From JAEULH01 sp034382075 (GTDB lineage Bacteria > Pseudomonadota > Alphaproteobacteria > Rhodospirillales > Defluviicoccaceae): a stretch of 64,000 nucleotides of DNA. Positions within the stretch are counted from its first letter, which is position 1. Each line of letters begins with the position of its first letter. Below, piece after piece: positions 33,527-40,724 of this stretch. The stretch covers positions 25,969-89,968 of the forward strand of contig JAXMOZ010000004.1 in assembly GCA_034382075.1 (NCBI GenBank), in the 5' to 3' direction. A program made the translations under genes and the position numbers. The notes under the pieces are model-generated. The model was not told the DNA's origin, searched no databases, and saw only the letters and a list, made by a program, of their open reading frames with translations.

Positions 33527-34960
33527 TCAGACGCTGGTACCGCCGACCGTTAGCGCGTCGATTCTGAGCGTCGGCTGGCCCACCCCCACCGGCACCCCTT
33601 GCCCGTCCTTGCCGCAGGTGCCGATGCCGGGGTCGAGCTGCATGTCGTTGCCGATCATCGACACCTTGGTCAGCACGCTCGGGCCGTCGCCGATCAGCGT
33701 CGCTCCCTTCACCGGCGCGCCGATCCGCCCGCCCTCGATTTTGTAGGCCTCGGTGCAGGAGAAGACGAACTTGCCGGACGTGATGTCCACCTGGCCGCCG
33801 CCGAAGGCGACGGCGTAGAGGCCGCGGTCGACCGAGGCGATGATCTCCGCCGGATCGTGCTGGCCGGCCAGCATGTAGGTGTTGGTCATCCGCGGCATCG
33901 GCCGATGGGCGAAGCTCTGCCGCCGGCCGTTGCCGGTCGACGACGCCTGCATCAGCCGGCTGTTCTGCCGGTCCTGGATCAGCCCGACGAGGATGCCGTC
34001 CTCGATCAGCATGGTCCGCTGCGACGGCGTGCCCTCGTCGTCGACGCTGAGCGAGCCGCGCCGGGACGCCAACGTGCCGTCATCGACGATGCTGACACCG
34101 GGGGCGGCGACCCGCTGGCCGACCCGCCCGGCGAAGGCCGAGGTCTGCTTCCGGTGGAAGTCGCCCTCCAGGCCGTGGCCAATGGCCTCGTGCAGGAGGA
34201 TCCCCGGCCAGCCCGGCCCCAACACCACCACCATCTCGCCGGCCGGGGTATCGACCGACGAGAGGTTCACCAGCGCCTGGCGCAGGGCTTCGTCGGCCGC
34301 GGCCTGCCAGGTTTCGGGGCGAAGGTATTCGCCGAACTCCACCCGCCCGCCGGTGCCGAAGCTGCCCGTCTCCAGCCGGCCGTTCTCCTCCACCACGACC
34401 GAGACGTTGAGGCGGACCAGCGGGCGGATGTCGGCGACGCGGTCGGCGTTTGCGCGGACGATCTGCACCACCCGCCATTCCCCGGCCAGCGACACCGAAA
34501 CTTGGCGGACGCGGGCGTCCTTGCCGCGCGCGTAGGCGTCGATCGCCGCCAGCACCGCCACCTTCTCGGCGAACGGCACCGCTGCGAGCGGGTTGTCGCT
34601 GGAATAGAGCGCGGTGTTGGTCGAAGGCGGCGCCAGCGCGAGGACGCCGTCGTGCCCGGACAGCGCCGCGCGCACGGTGGCGCCGGCTTGGCGCAACGCC
34701 TCCTCGGTGAGGCTGGTTCCGTGGGCATAGCCGGTCGCCTCGCCGGCGACCGCGCGAAGGCCGAAGCCCTGCTCGGTGTCGAAGCTGGCGCTCTTCAGCC
34801 GGCCGTCGTCGAAGGCGAGGCTCTCGGCCTGGCGATACTCGAGGTAGAGCTCGCCGTCGTCGGCGCCGGCCAAAGCGTCCTCGACCAGATCCCGGGTTCG
34901 CTGCCGGTCCAGCCCGCCGTTGCCGTAGAACAAGCCGTCCGCCGTCAGAATGTCGCTCAT
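33527..34960 (-). CDS. tldD: Metalloprotease TldD
   Basis: TldD is the zinc-bearing half of the heterodimeric TldD/E protease, known for processing microcin B17 and degrading unfolded peptides. The 477 aa product has the HEAIGHGLEGDF zinc motif (about residues 255-266, HExxxH variant), ASSTGNGRRQSFAHRPMPRM and VDITSGKFVFSCTEAY. The N-terminal domain holds AVAGEATGYAHGTSL. Length is typical. Its partner tldE (42833-44179) lies 8 kb away on the opposite strand rather than adjacent. Divergent from metZ. Confidence 0.95.
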   Translation of the reverse strand: MSDILTADGLFYGNGGLDRQRTRDLVEDALAGADDGELYLEYRQAESLAFDDGRLKSASFDTEQGFGLRAVAGEATGYAHGTSLTEEALRQAGATVRAALSGHDGVLALAPPSTNTALYSSDNPLAAVPFAEKVAVLAAIDAYARGKDARVRQVSVSLAGEWRVVQIVRANADRVADIRPLVRLNVSVVVEENGRLETGSFGTGGRVEFGEYLRPETWQAAADEALRQALVNLSSVDTPAGEMVVVLGPGWPGILLHEAIGHGLEGDFHRKQTSAFAGRVGQRVAAPGVSIVDDGTLASRRGSLSVDDEGTPSQRTMLIEDGILVGLIQDRQNSRLMQASSTGNGRRQSFAHRPMPRMTNTYMLAGQHDPAEIIASVDRGLYAVAFGGGQVDITSGKFVFSCTEAYKIEGGRIGAPVKGATLIGDGPSVLTKVSMIGNDMQLDPGIGTCGKDGQGVPVGVGQPTLRIDALTVGGTSV

Positions 34961-35120
34961 GTCAGGTCCGTGCCGATGAGAAGGGTTGTTGCGTCATATG
35001 GGCGGTGAGTGCCGCCGCATCGACCACTGCGTCCAGTTTCGGGCGCCGGATTTCCAGGTTTACGCGCTGCGGAAAATCTGTGACAGCTTCCGCCATGGGC
35101 GAACGATCGGGCGGTGGGCG

Positions 35121-36323
35121 ATGAAGGACGACACGGCGGCCGGATCCTGGCGGGAGGCGACCAGGCTCGTCCGCGCCGGGCTTCAGCGTTCTGGCTTCTG
35201 CGAGACCAGCGAAGCCCTGTTCATGACCTCGGGCTACGTCTACGGCTCGGCCGAGGAGGCGGAGGAGGCCTTCTCCGGCGTTCGCAGCCGCTTCGTCTAC
35301 TCCCGCTACGCCAACCCGACGGTGCAGATGTTCGAGGACCGCCTCGCCGCCCTGGAGGGGGCTCGGTTCTGCAAGGGCACCGCCAGCGGCATGGCGGCGG
35401 TGTTCGGGGCGCTCGCCTGCCAGCTTCGCGCCGGCGACCGGATCGTCGCCTCCCGGGCCCTGTTCGGCTCCTGCCAATACGTGGTGGCCGAGATCCTGCC
35501 GGCCTTCGGCATCGAAGCCGAGTTCGTCGATGGCCGCGACCTTGGGGCGTGGGAGCGGGCGCTGTCGAGGCCTGCGGCCTGCGTGTTCCTCGAAAGCCCG
35601 TCGAACCCAATGCTCGAGATCGTCGACCTCGCCGAGGTCTGCCGGCTGGCGAGGGCCGCGGGAGCGCGGACGGTGATCGACAACGTCTTCGCCACGCCGC
35701 TGTTGCAGCATCCCTTCGCCTACGGCGCCGACATCGTCATTTACTCCGCGACCAAGCATATCGACGGCCAGGGCCGCAGCCTCGGCGGTGCGGTGCTCTG
35801 CAACGATCAGGACTTCGTCGAAAACACCCTGATCCCGTTCCTTCGCCACACCGGCCCGGCGCTGAGCCCGTTCAACGCCTGGCTGCTGCTGAAGGGCCTG
35901 GAGACGCTGGAGCTGCGGGTGACACGCCAGTGCGCCAACGCTATTGCCCTGGCCGAGCATCTGCAGGCGATGCCCGGGATGGAGCGGGTGTTCTACCCCG
36001 GGCTTGCCAGCCACCCGCAACATGAGCTGGCGATGCGGCAGATGTCGGCCGGCGGCACGGTGCTGTCGTTCACCCTTCCGGGCGGCAAGGCGCCGGCGTT
36101 CCGTTTTCTCAACGGGCTGGCGCTGATCGACATTTCCAACAACCTGGGCGACACGAAGACGCTCGCCACCCACCCGGCCACGACCACCCACCAGCGGCTC
36201 ACGCCGGAGGAGCGGGCCGAACTCGGCATCGCCGACGGCACGGTGCGGATCTCGGTCGGCCTGGAGCACATCGACGACCTTCGCGAGGACGTGAGCCGGG
36301 CGATGGCCGCGGTGTCTGCCTGA
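35121..36323 (+). CDS. metZ: O-succinylhomoserine sulfhydrylase
   Basis: PLP enzyme of direct sulfhydrylation in methionine synthesis. The 400 aa product has YSRYANPTVQMFEDRLAALE (PLP phosphate contact), GTASGMAAVFGALA, and the PLP Lys in YSATKHIDGQGRSLGGAVL. C-terminal segments include ALSPFNAWLLLKGLETLELR and HPATTTHQRL. Relatives are named MetZ in alphaproteobacteria and pseudomonads. Start ATG 35121 (MKDDTAAGSW). An upstream in-frame extension to 34986 is present but non-coding in character. Ends four bases before alkB. Confidence 0.92.
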   Translation: MKDDTAAGSWREATRLVRAGLQRSGFCETSEALFMTSGYVYGSAEEAEEAFSGVRSRFVYSRYANPTVQMFEDRLAALEGARFCKGTASGMAAVFGALACQLRAGDRIVASRALFGSCQYVVAEILPAFGIEAEFVDGRDLGAWERALSRPAACVFLESPSNPMLEIVDLAEVCRLARAAGARTVIDNVFATPLLQHPFAYGADIVIYSATKHIDGQGRSLGGAVLCNDQDFVENTLIPFLRHTGPALSPFNAWLLLKGLETLELRVTRQCANAIALAEHLQAMPGMERVFYPGLASHPQHELAMRQMSAGGTVLSFTLPGGKAPAFRFLNGLALIDISNNLGDTKTLATHPATTTHQRLTPEERAELGIADGTVRISVGLEHIDDLREDVSRAMAAVSA

Positions 36324-36327
36324 GGAC

Positions 36328-36981
36328 ATGGCGGCACGCCTCGGCGGCGCGCTTCTCGTTCCCCAGCCGGCGCGGCTCGCCATCGGCGAGGGCGCGGTGC
36401 TCCTCGGCGGCTTCGCCGCTCAGGCCGCGGACCGTCTGGTCGCGGCCATCGGCGAGGTCGCGGCGCAAGCGCCGTTTCGCACCATGATCACGCCTGGCGG
36501 CCGGCAAATGTCGGTGGCCATGACCAACTGCGGCGCCGCCGGCTGGGTCAGCGATCGCGCCGGCTACCGCTACAGCCGGACGGACCCCGACAGCGGCAAG
36601 CACTGGCCGGCGATGCCGGAGCTGTTCGCCGAGCTTGCGGCGGACGCCGCCGCCGCAGCGGGATACCCGGGCTTCGCTGCCGACGCCTGCCTGGTCAACC
36701 GCTATGAGCCAGGCGTCCAGCTCTCCTTGCACCAGGACCGCAACGAGCGCGACTTTTCCGCCCCGATCGTCTCGGTCTCGATGGGGCTGCCGGCGGTGTT
36801 CCTGTTCGGCGGCAGCGCCCGCAACGACCGGGCGCGCGCCGTCGCCCTGCATCACGGCGACGTCGTCGTCTGGGGCGGCCCCTCGCGGCTCGTCTATCAC
36901 GGCGTCCGCAGGCTGGCGGAAGGGATCCACCCCGCCACCGGCCGCGTCCGCTTCAACCTGACGCTGCGCCGGGCGCTGTAG
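36328..36981 (+). CDS. alkB: Alpha-ketoglutarate-dependent DNA repair dioxygenase AlkB
   Basis: Removes alkyl groups from DNA bases such as 1-methyladenine and 3-methylcytosine. The 217 aa product has the Fe(II) facial triad: QLSLHQDRNERDFSAPIVS (His and Asp) and a later His in LVYHGVRRL, plus RFNLTLR with the 2-oxoglutarate-binding Arg. MTNCGAAGWVSDRAGYRY is family-typical. It starts four bases after metZ, so co-transcription is likely. No ada or LexA site was seen. Confidence 0.95.
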   Translation: MAARLGGALLVPQPARLAIGEGAVLLGGFAAQAADRLVAAIGEVAAQAPFRTMITPGGRQMSVAMTNCGAAGWVSDRAGYRYSRTDPDSGKHWPAMPELFAELAADAAAAAGYPGFAADACLVNRYEPGVQLSLHQDRNERDFSAPIVSVSMGLPAVFLFGGSARNDRARAVALHHGDVVVWGGPSRLVYHGVRRLAEGIHPATGRVRFNLTLRRAL

Positions 36982-37017
36982 GAGCGCGTATCGAAGGGTT
37001 CGGATGAAGGGGACGCG

Positions 37018-37197
37018 ATGACGACCTACACGTTCCGCATCGTGGTGGAGCCCAACGACGGCGCGTGGCATGCCTGCTGCCCGGCGCTGCAGCAGTACGG
37101 CGGGGCAACCTGGGGTGCCACCCGCGAGGAGGCGCTACAGAACATTCGCGAGGTCATCCAGCTGTTCGTCGCGGACCTGACCGAAGCGAGAGAGTAA
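37018..37197 (+). CDS. HicB-like antitoxin (orphan, small)
   Basis: A 59 aa frame from ATG 37018 to TAA 37197. It begins MTTYTFRIVVEPNDGAWHAC with the HicB beta-alpha pattern: FRIVVEPNDGAWHAC, YGGATWGATREEALQNIREV. It lacks a C-terminal DNA-binding domain, so it is of the UPF0150 type. No hicA toxin follows. GATGAAGGGGAC precedes the start. Confidence 0.75.
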   Translation: MTTYTFRIVVEPNDGAWHACCPALQQYGGATWGATREEALQNIREVIQLFVADLTEARE

Positions 37198-37270
37198 TTA
37201 GAGCGCGTTCCGAAAAAATTGACGCACCAGGCGCGAGCAGCGTTCCGCGCTCGATCTTCTTATCATTATC

Positions 37271-37339
37271 CGTCACCCCCGGACTTGTTCCGGGGGCCTG
37301 CGGAAGGACTGGATAGCCGTGACAAGCACGGCCATGACG
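37271..37339. repeat. Dispersed extragenic palindrome, type 2 (second copy)
   Basis: CGTCACCCCCGGACTTGTTC, then CCTGCGGAAGGACTGGATAG and CCGTGACAAGCACGG-CCATGACGA. It matches the copy at 14534-14602 nearly base for base. It lies between the HicB-like gene and the VapC remnant. Confidence 0.85.
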
Positions 37340-37411
37340 ACTTTCTTCAGTAGGTGCCTACCCTCAATTATGGCTTTGGGGTAGAGCTCTAAATGAGCCC
37401 CGACCGCGATA

Positions 37412-37525
37412 TCAGGCAGTCGCCCCTCTGCTGCGGGCTGCCATGATCGCGTCGGTCTCGGCGGTCGCTTCGTCCCTGAAACACCATGAGGCGGCGATCG
37501 AGCAATCCAGTACGAGACCGCTCAT
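37412..37525 (-). pseudogene. vapC: VapC PIN-domain toxin remnant
   Basis: ATG at 37525, overlapping the antitoxin stop by ATGA, stop TGA at 37412. The 37 residues MSGLVLDCSIAASWCFRDEA continue to AETDAIMAARSRGATA. They match the start of PIN toxins (the first Asp in VLDCS), then end early. The remaining ~95 residues with the other acidic residues are absent. A truncated toxin. Confidence 0.75.
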
Positions 37526-37761
37526 CGCCTCCCCTCGTCGCGCAGGTCCTTCCAGTTCAGATCGCCGAGGGTCAAGCCGGCGCGGACCGCCTTCAGCTTG
37601 CTGATGACCTCATCCACGCGCTCCCGGTCCGCGACCGTGGGAGGAGCGAGACGCGCGATCGCCTTCCCGTGCCGGGTGATCAGCACTTCCTCGCCTTCGG
37701 CGACCCGCTCCAGCAACTCCGCCAGATGTGTCTCCGCCTCTGAAGCTCCTACGGTCAGCAT
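37522..37761 (-). CDS. vapB: Phd/YefM-family antitoxin (VapB partner)
   Basis: A 79 aa antitoxin. The sequence VGASEAETHLAELLERVAEG and EVLITRHGKAIARLAPP form the Phd/YefM N-terminal dimerisation and DNA-binding fold. The C-terminal helical tail (DEVISKLKAVRAGLTLGDLN) should bind the toxin. Its ATGA overlap with the truncated vapC is the classic TA layout. The antitoxin is intact, while the toxin is truncated, as with parD/parE in this window. Confidence 0.9.
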   Translation of the reverse strand: MLTVGASEAETHLAELLERVAEGEEVLITRHGKAIARLAPPTVADRERVDEVISKLKAVRAGLTLGDLNWKDLRDEGRR

Positions 37762-37823
37762 TCGCTCCCCACCGCATTACCCCACAGTGTGTTCACCTGG
37801 TGACCTGCAGGCGCACCCCGCTC

Positions 37824-38243
37824 CTACGTCTGCACCCACGGCAGGCCGTCGACCTTCCAGCCGGATACGGTGCCGCGGTGGCGTTGGCCGTCGGGATCGC
37901 CCTCGAAGCCATAGGCGATGTTATAGCACGGGCCGAAGCCGGCGGCGGTGAGCGCCGCGGCCGCGGCGCGTGAGCGCACGCCTGAGCGGCAAAGCAGGAC
38001 GACCGGAGCGCCCGGTTCGAGTGCCTTTCCGGCCTCGTCGAGGAAGCGCTCGTTGGGTTGCATGGCGGGGAAGTCGATCCAGGGGACCAGCACCGGCTTT
38101 TTGCCGATGCCGCTGAGGTCGGGGATGCCGACATACGCCCATTCCGCCGGCGTGCGCACGTCGACGAGCACCGCCTGCGCGTCCGAGCACAGCAGCTCCC
38201 ACGCCTGCTTCGGGCTGAGGTCGCCCGCATACGCCTGGTTCAT
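37824..38243 (-). CDS. Rhodanese-like domain protein
   Basis: Single-domain sulfurtransferase, 139 aa. The active loop is LLCRSGVRSRAAA (Cys near residue 87), preceded by AVLVDVRTPAEWAYVGIP, the entry strand. No signal peptide. A possible sulfur carrier or thiosulfate:cyanide transferase. It overlaps the end of the upstream fprA gene by four bases, so the two are co-translated and may share redox or sulfur roles. Confidence 0.9.
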   Translation of the reverse strand: MNQAYAGDLSPKQAWELLCSDAQAVLVDVRTPAEWAYVGIPDLSGIGKKPVLVPWIDFPAMQPNERFLDEAGKALEPGAPVVLLCRSGVRSRAAAAALTAAGFGPCYNIAYGFEGDPDGQRHRGTVSGWKVDGLPWVQT

Positions 38244-39649
38244 TCGGATACCTCCTCCTTCCGACTTTCATCGCCGCCGCCGGCATCATCGGCGGCTTTC
38301 ACCGGGTGGTCGAGGATTGCGAGCATCTCGGCCAGGGTCGTGAACTTCTTTCGCGGCGCAGGCGGGCGCGCCGCCGCCACCTCGGCCTGGTCGATGGCAT
38401 GCCAGTCGGCAAAGCTCACCGGGCGGACGCCCCGCTCCGCCAGCAGCCGGGCCAGAGCCTGGCGCCCCGGCTTCTTGCCAGGCTCCGCGTCGGCTCGGAT
38501 CTGCGCCGCGCAGGCCTCGCCGTCCGGCCGGTTGCTGGAGATCACGCCCACGGGGCCGCGCTTCGCCCAGCCGACGACGTAGAGCCCGGTCTCGACGCGG
38601 CCGTCGGCGCTGGGGATCAGCCCGCGGGTGGCATCGAAGGGCACGCCGGCCAAGGGCCGGCAGCGATAGCCGATGGCCGTGACGATGGTGCGGCAGGCCA
38701 CATCCTCGAAGCGGCCGTTGCCCGCGACCCGGCCGTCCTTCGGCGCCAGTGCTTCCAGCCGAATGCCGGCTGCGGCGCCGTCGCCGAGGATAGCCACCGG
38801 TGCGGCGAAGAAGCGAAAGCGGATCCGCTTCGGCTTCTCTCGCCCGGTATGCGCGGCGAAACGGCGAAACAGCGCCAGGTTCTTCTCGACGCGCCGCCTC
38901 TCCCGCTCGTCGGCGATCGCTAAGGTATCAGGGAGGTCGGCCGGATCGGCCACCGCCACCGCCTCGTCGAGGTCGAGCAGTTCGCGGAGCTCGGCATTGG
39001 CGAAGCGGGCTTCCGCAGGGCCGCGCCGGCCGACGATCAGCACCTCTTCGATGCCGGCGGGGCGCAGCGTCCGGACGGCGTAATCGGGCGTGTCCGAGGC
39101 GGCGAGCTCGGCCTCGGACATCACCAGGATGCGGGCCACGTCGAGGGCGACGTTGCCGTTGCCGACGACCACCGCCACCGGCCCGGCGACGACGGGATCC
39201 AAGCCGCGGAAGTCCGGATGGCCGTTGTACCAGCCGACGAACAGGGACGAGCCGTAGACGCCGGGGCGGTTCTCCCCGGGGATGCCGAGCGCCCGGTCGC
39301 CCGGCGAGCCGACCGCGAGGACGACGGCGTCGTAGCTCCGCCGCAGCTCGTCGAGGCTCACGTCGCGGCCGACCTCGACGTTGCCGAAGAACCGGACGGC
39401 ACGCTCCAGCGCCATGCGCTCGAACTTCTGCGCCACCCGCTTGGTCGACTGATGATCGGGGGCGACGCCGGCGCGGATCAGCCCGTAGGGCGTCGGCAAC
39501 CGCTCGATGATGTCGATCTCGACATCGCGGCCCAAATCGCCATGGGTATCACGACAGGTATCAGCACGGGCATCGCCGTGGGCGAGAAGCGCTTCGACGG
39601 TGTAGAAGGCGGCCGGCCCGGCGCCGACGATGGCGACGCGGAGGGCCAT
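38240..39649 (-). CDS. fprA: Ferredoxin-NADP reductase, adrenodoxin-reductase type
   Basis: FAD enzyme that exchanges electrons between ferredoxin and NADP(H). The 469 aa product has FAD site VAIVGAGPAAFYTVEALLAH, IIERLPTPYGLIRAGVAPDH (hallmark of the FprA/adrenodoxin reductase family), NADP site AVVVGNGNVALDVARILV, and GWAKRGPVGVISSNRPDG near the end. An unusual Asp/Arg/Thr-rich insert lies at about residues 27-42 (GDARADTCRDTHGDLGRD). Downstream is rhodanese (overlap). Upstream on the same strand are korB and korA, whose product reduces ferredoxin. The C-terminal region has an extra tail. Confidence 0.93.
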   Translation of the reverse strand: MALRVAIVGAGPAAFYTVEALLAHGDARADTCRDTHGDLGRDVEIDIIERLPTPYGLIRAGVAPDHQSTKRVAQKFERMALERAVRFFGNVEVGRDVSLDELRRSYDAVVLAVGSPGDRALGIPGENRPGVYGSSLFVGWYNGHPDFRGLDPVVAGPVAVVVGNGNVALDVARILVMSEAELAASDTPDYAVRTLRPAGIEEVLIVGRRGPAEARFANAELRELLDLDEAVAVADPADLPDTLAIADERERRRVEKNLALFRRFAAHTGREKPKRIRFRFFAAPVAILGDGAAAGIRLEALAPKDGRVAGNGRFEDVACRTIVTAIGYRCRPLAGVPFDATRGLIPSADGRVETGLYVVGWAKRGPVGVISSNRPDGEACAAQIRADAEPGKKPGRQALARLLAERGVRPVSFADWHAIDQAEVAAARPPAPRKKFTTLAEMLAILDHPVKAADDAGGGDESRKEEVSE

Positions 39650-39674
39650 CAGCGGGCGCTGATGCGGCCGCTGC

Positions 39675-40724
39675 TCATGCCCCGCCGGGCGGCGCCGTGT
39701 CGCTGGCCGAGGCCGCTACGGTCCAGGTATCGCCCCGGCGCAGCACCCGGTTCAGAGCCTCCGCCGAAGCCACCGACCGTGGTCCCTCGCCGCGGCGCTC
39801 GCCGAAGCTCAACTGTGGGTCGGCGTAGAGCACGCCCAGCGCCACCGGCATCGCCGGCGGCTGCATCGCCGCCAGGAGACCCGCCAGCGTCCGGTTGGTC
39901 GCGTCATGCACCAGCACCTCGTCGGCGCCGGCGCCATCCTCCCCGATCTCGACCACCTCGAGGCTGAGGTCGCGCGGGTTCAGCCGCAGCCCCTTGCGCC
40001 CGCCGGCGAACACCAGCGGCTTGCCGTGCTCGACCAGCAGTTGCTGCTGGTCGGCGGCATTGCGGCCGGTGAACTCGGCGAAGACCTCGTCGTTGTAGAC
40101 GATGCAGTTCTGGAAGATCTCGACGAACGAGGCGCCGCGGTGGGCCTGCGCCGCCTTCAGCACCGCAATCAGGTGCTTCTGCTGGGTGTCGATGGCCCGC
40201 GCAATGAAGCGCGCGCCGGCGCCCAGGGCGAACTGCACCGGCGAGACCGGATCTTCCACCGAGCCGCCGGGCGAGGACGGGCTCCGCGTGCCGACCCGAG
40301 AGGTGGGCGAATACTGTCCCTTGGTCAGCCCGTAGATCTCGTTGTTGAACAGCAGGATCTGCAGGTCGACGTTGCGCCGGAGCACATGCAGCATGTGGTT
40401 GCCGCCGATCGACAGGCCGTCGCCGTCGCCGGTGATTACCCAGACGTCGAGCTCCGGGTTGGTCATCTTCACCCCGGTGGCGACCGCCGGCGCCCGGCCG
40501 TGGATCGTGTGGAAGCCGTAGGTCGCCATGTAGTAGGGGAAGCGCGACGAGCAGCCGATGCCGGAGACGAACACCGTCCTCTCCGGCCGTGCTCCGATGT
40601 CCGCCAGGGTCTTCTGCACCGCCTTGAGGATGGCGTAGTCGCCGCAGCCGGGGCACCAGCGAACCTCCTGGTCCGAGGCGAAGTCGCTGGGCTTCAGCGG
40701 CGCGGCGGGGGCGACGACGTTCAT
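39675..40724 (-). CDS. korB: 2-oxoacid:ferredoxin oxidoreductase beta subunit
   Basis: Catalytic thiamine-diphosphate subunit of the 2-oxoglutarate (or pyruvate) ferredoxin oxidoreductase. The 349 aa product has WCPGCGDYAIL, FVSGIGCSSRFPYYMATYG, and the ThDP motif VITGDGDGLSIGGNHMLHVL with NNEIYGLTKGQYSPTS. No 4Fe-4S domain is fused in this subunit beyond the CxxC start, as in the aerobic-tolerant KorB group. It follows korA by a four-base overlap. It precedes fprA by 25 bases. Confidence 0.93.
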   Translation of the reverse strand: MNVVAPAAPLKPSDFASDQEVRWCPGCGDYAILKAVQKTLADIGARPERTVFVSGIGCSSRFPYYMATYGFHTIHGRAPAVATGVKMTNPELDVWVITGDGDGLSIGGNHMLHVLRRNVDLQILLFNNEIYGLTKGQYSPTSRVGTRSPSSPGGSVEDPVSPVQFALGAGARFIARAIDTQQKHLIAVLKAAQAHRGASFVEIFQNCIVYNDEVFAEFTGRNAADQQQLLVEHGKPLVFAGGRKGLRLNPRDLSLEVVEIGEDGAGADEVLVHDATNRTLAGLLAAMQPPAMPVALGVLYADPQLSFGERRGEGPRSVASAEALNRVLRRGDTWTVAASASDTAPPGGA

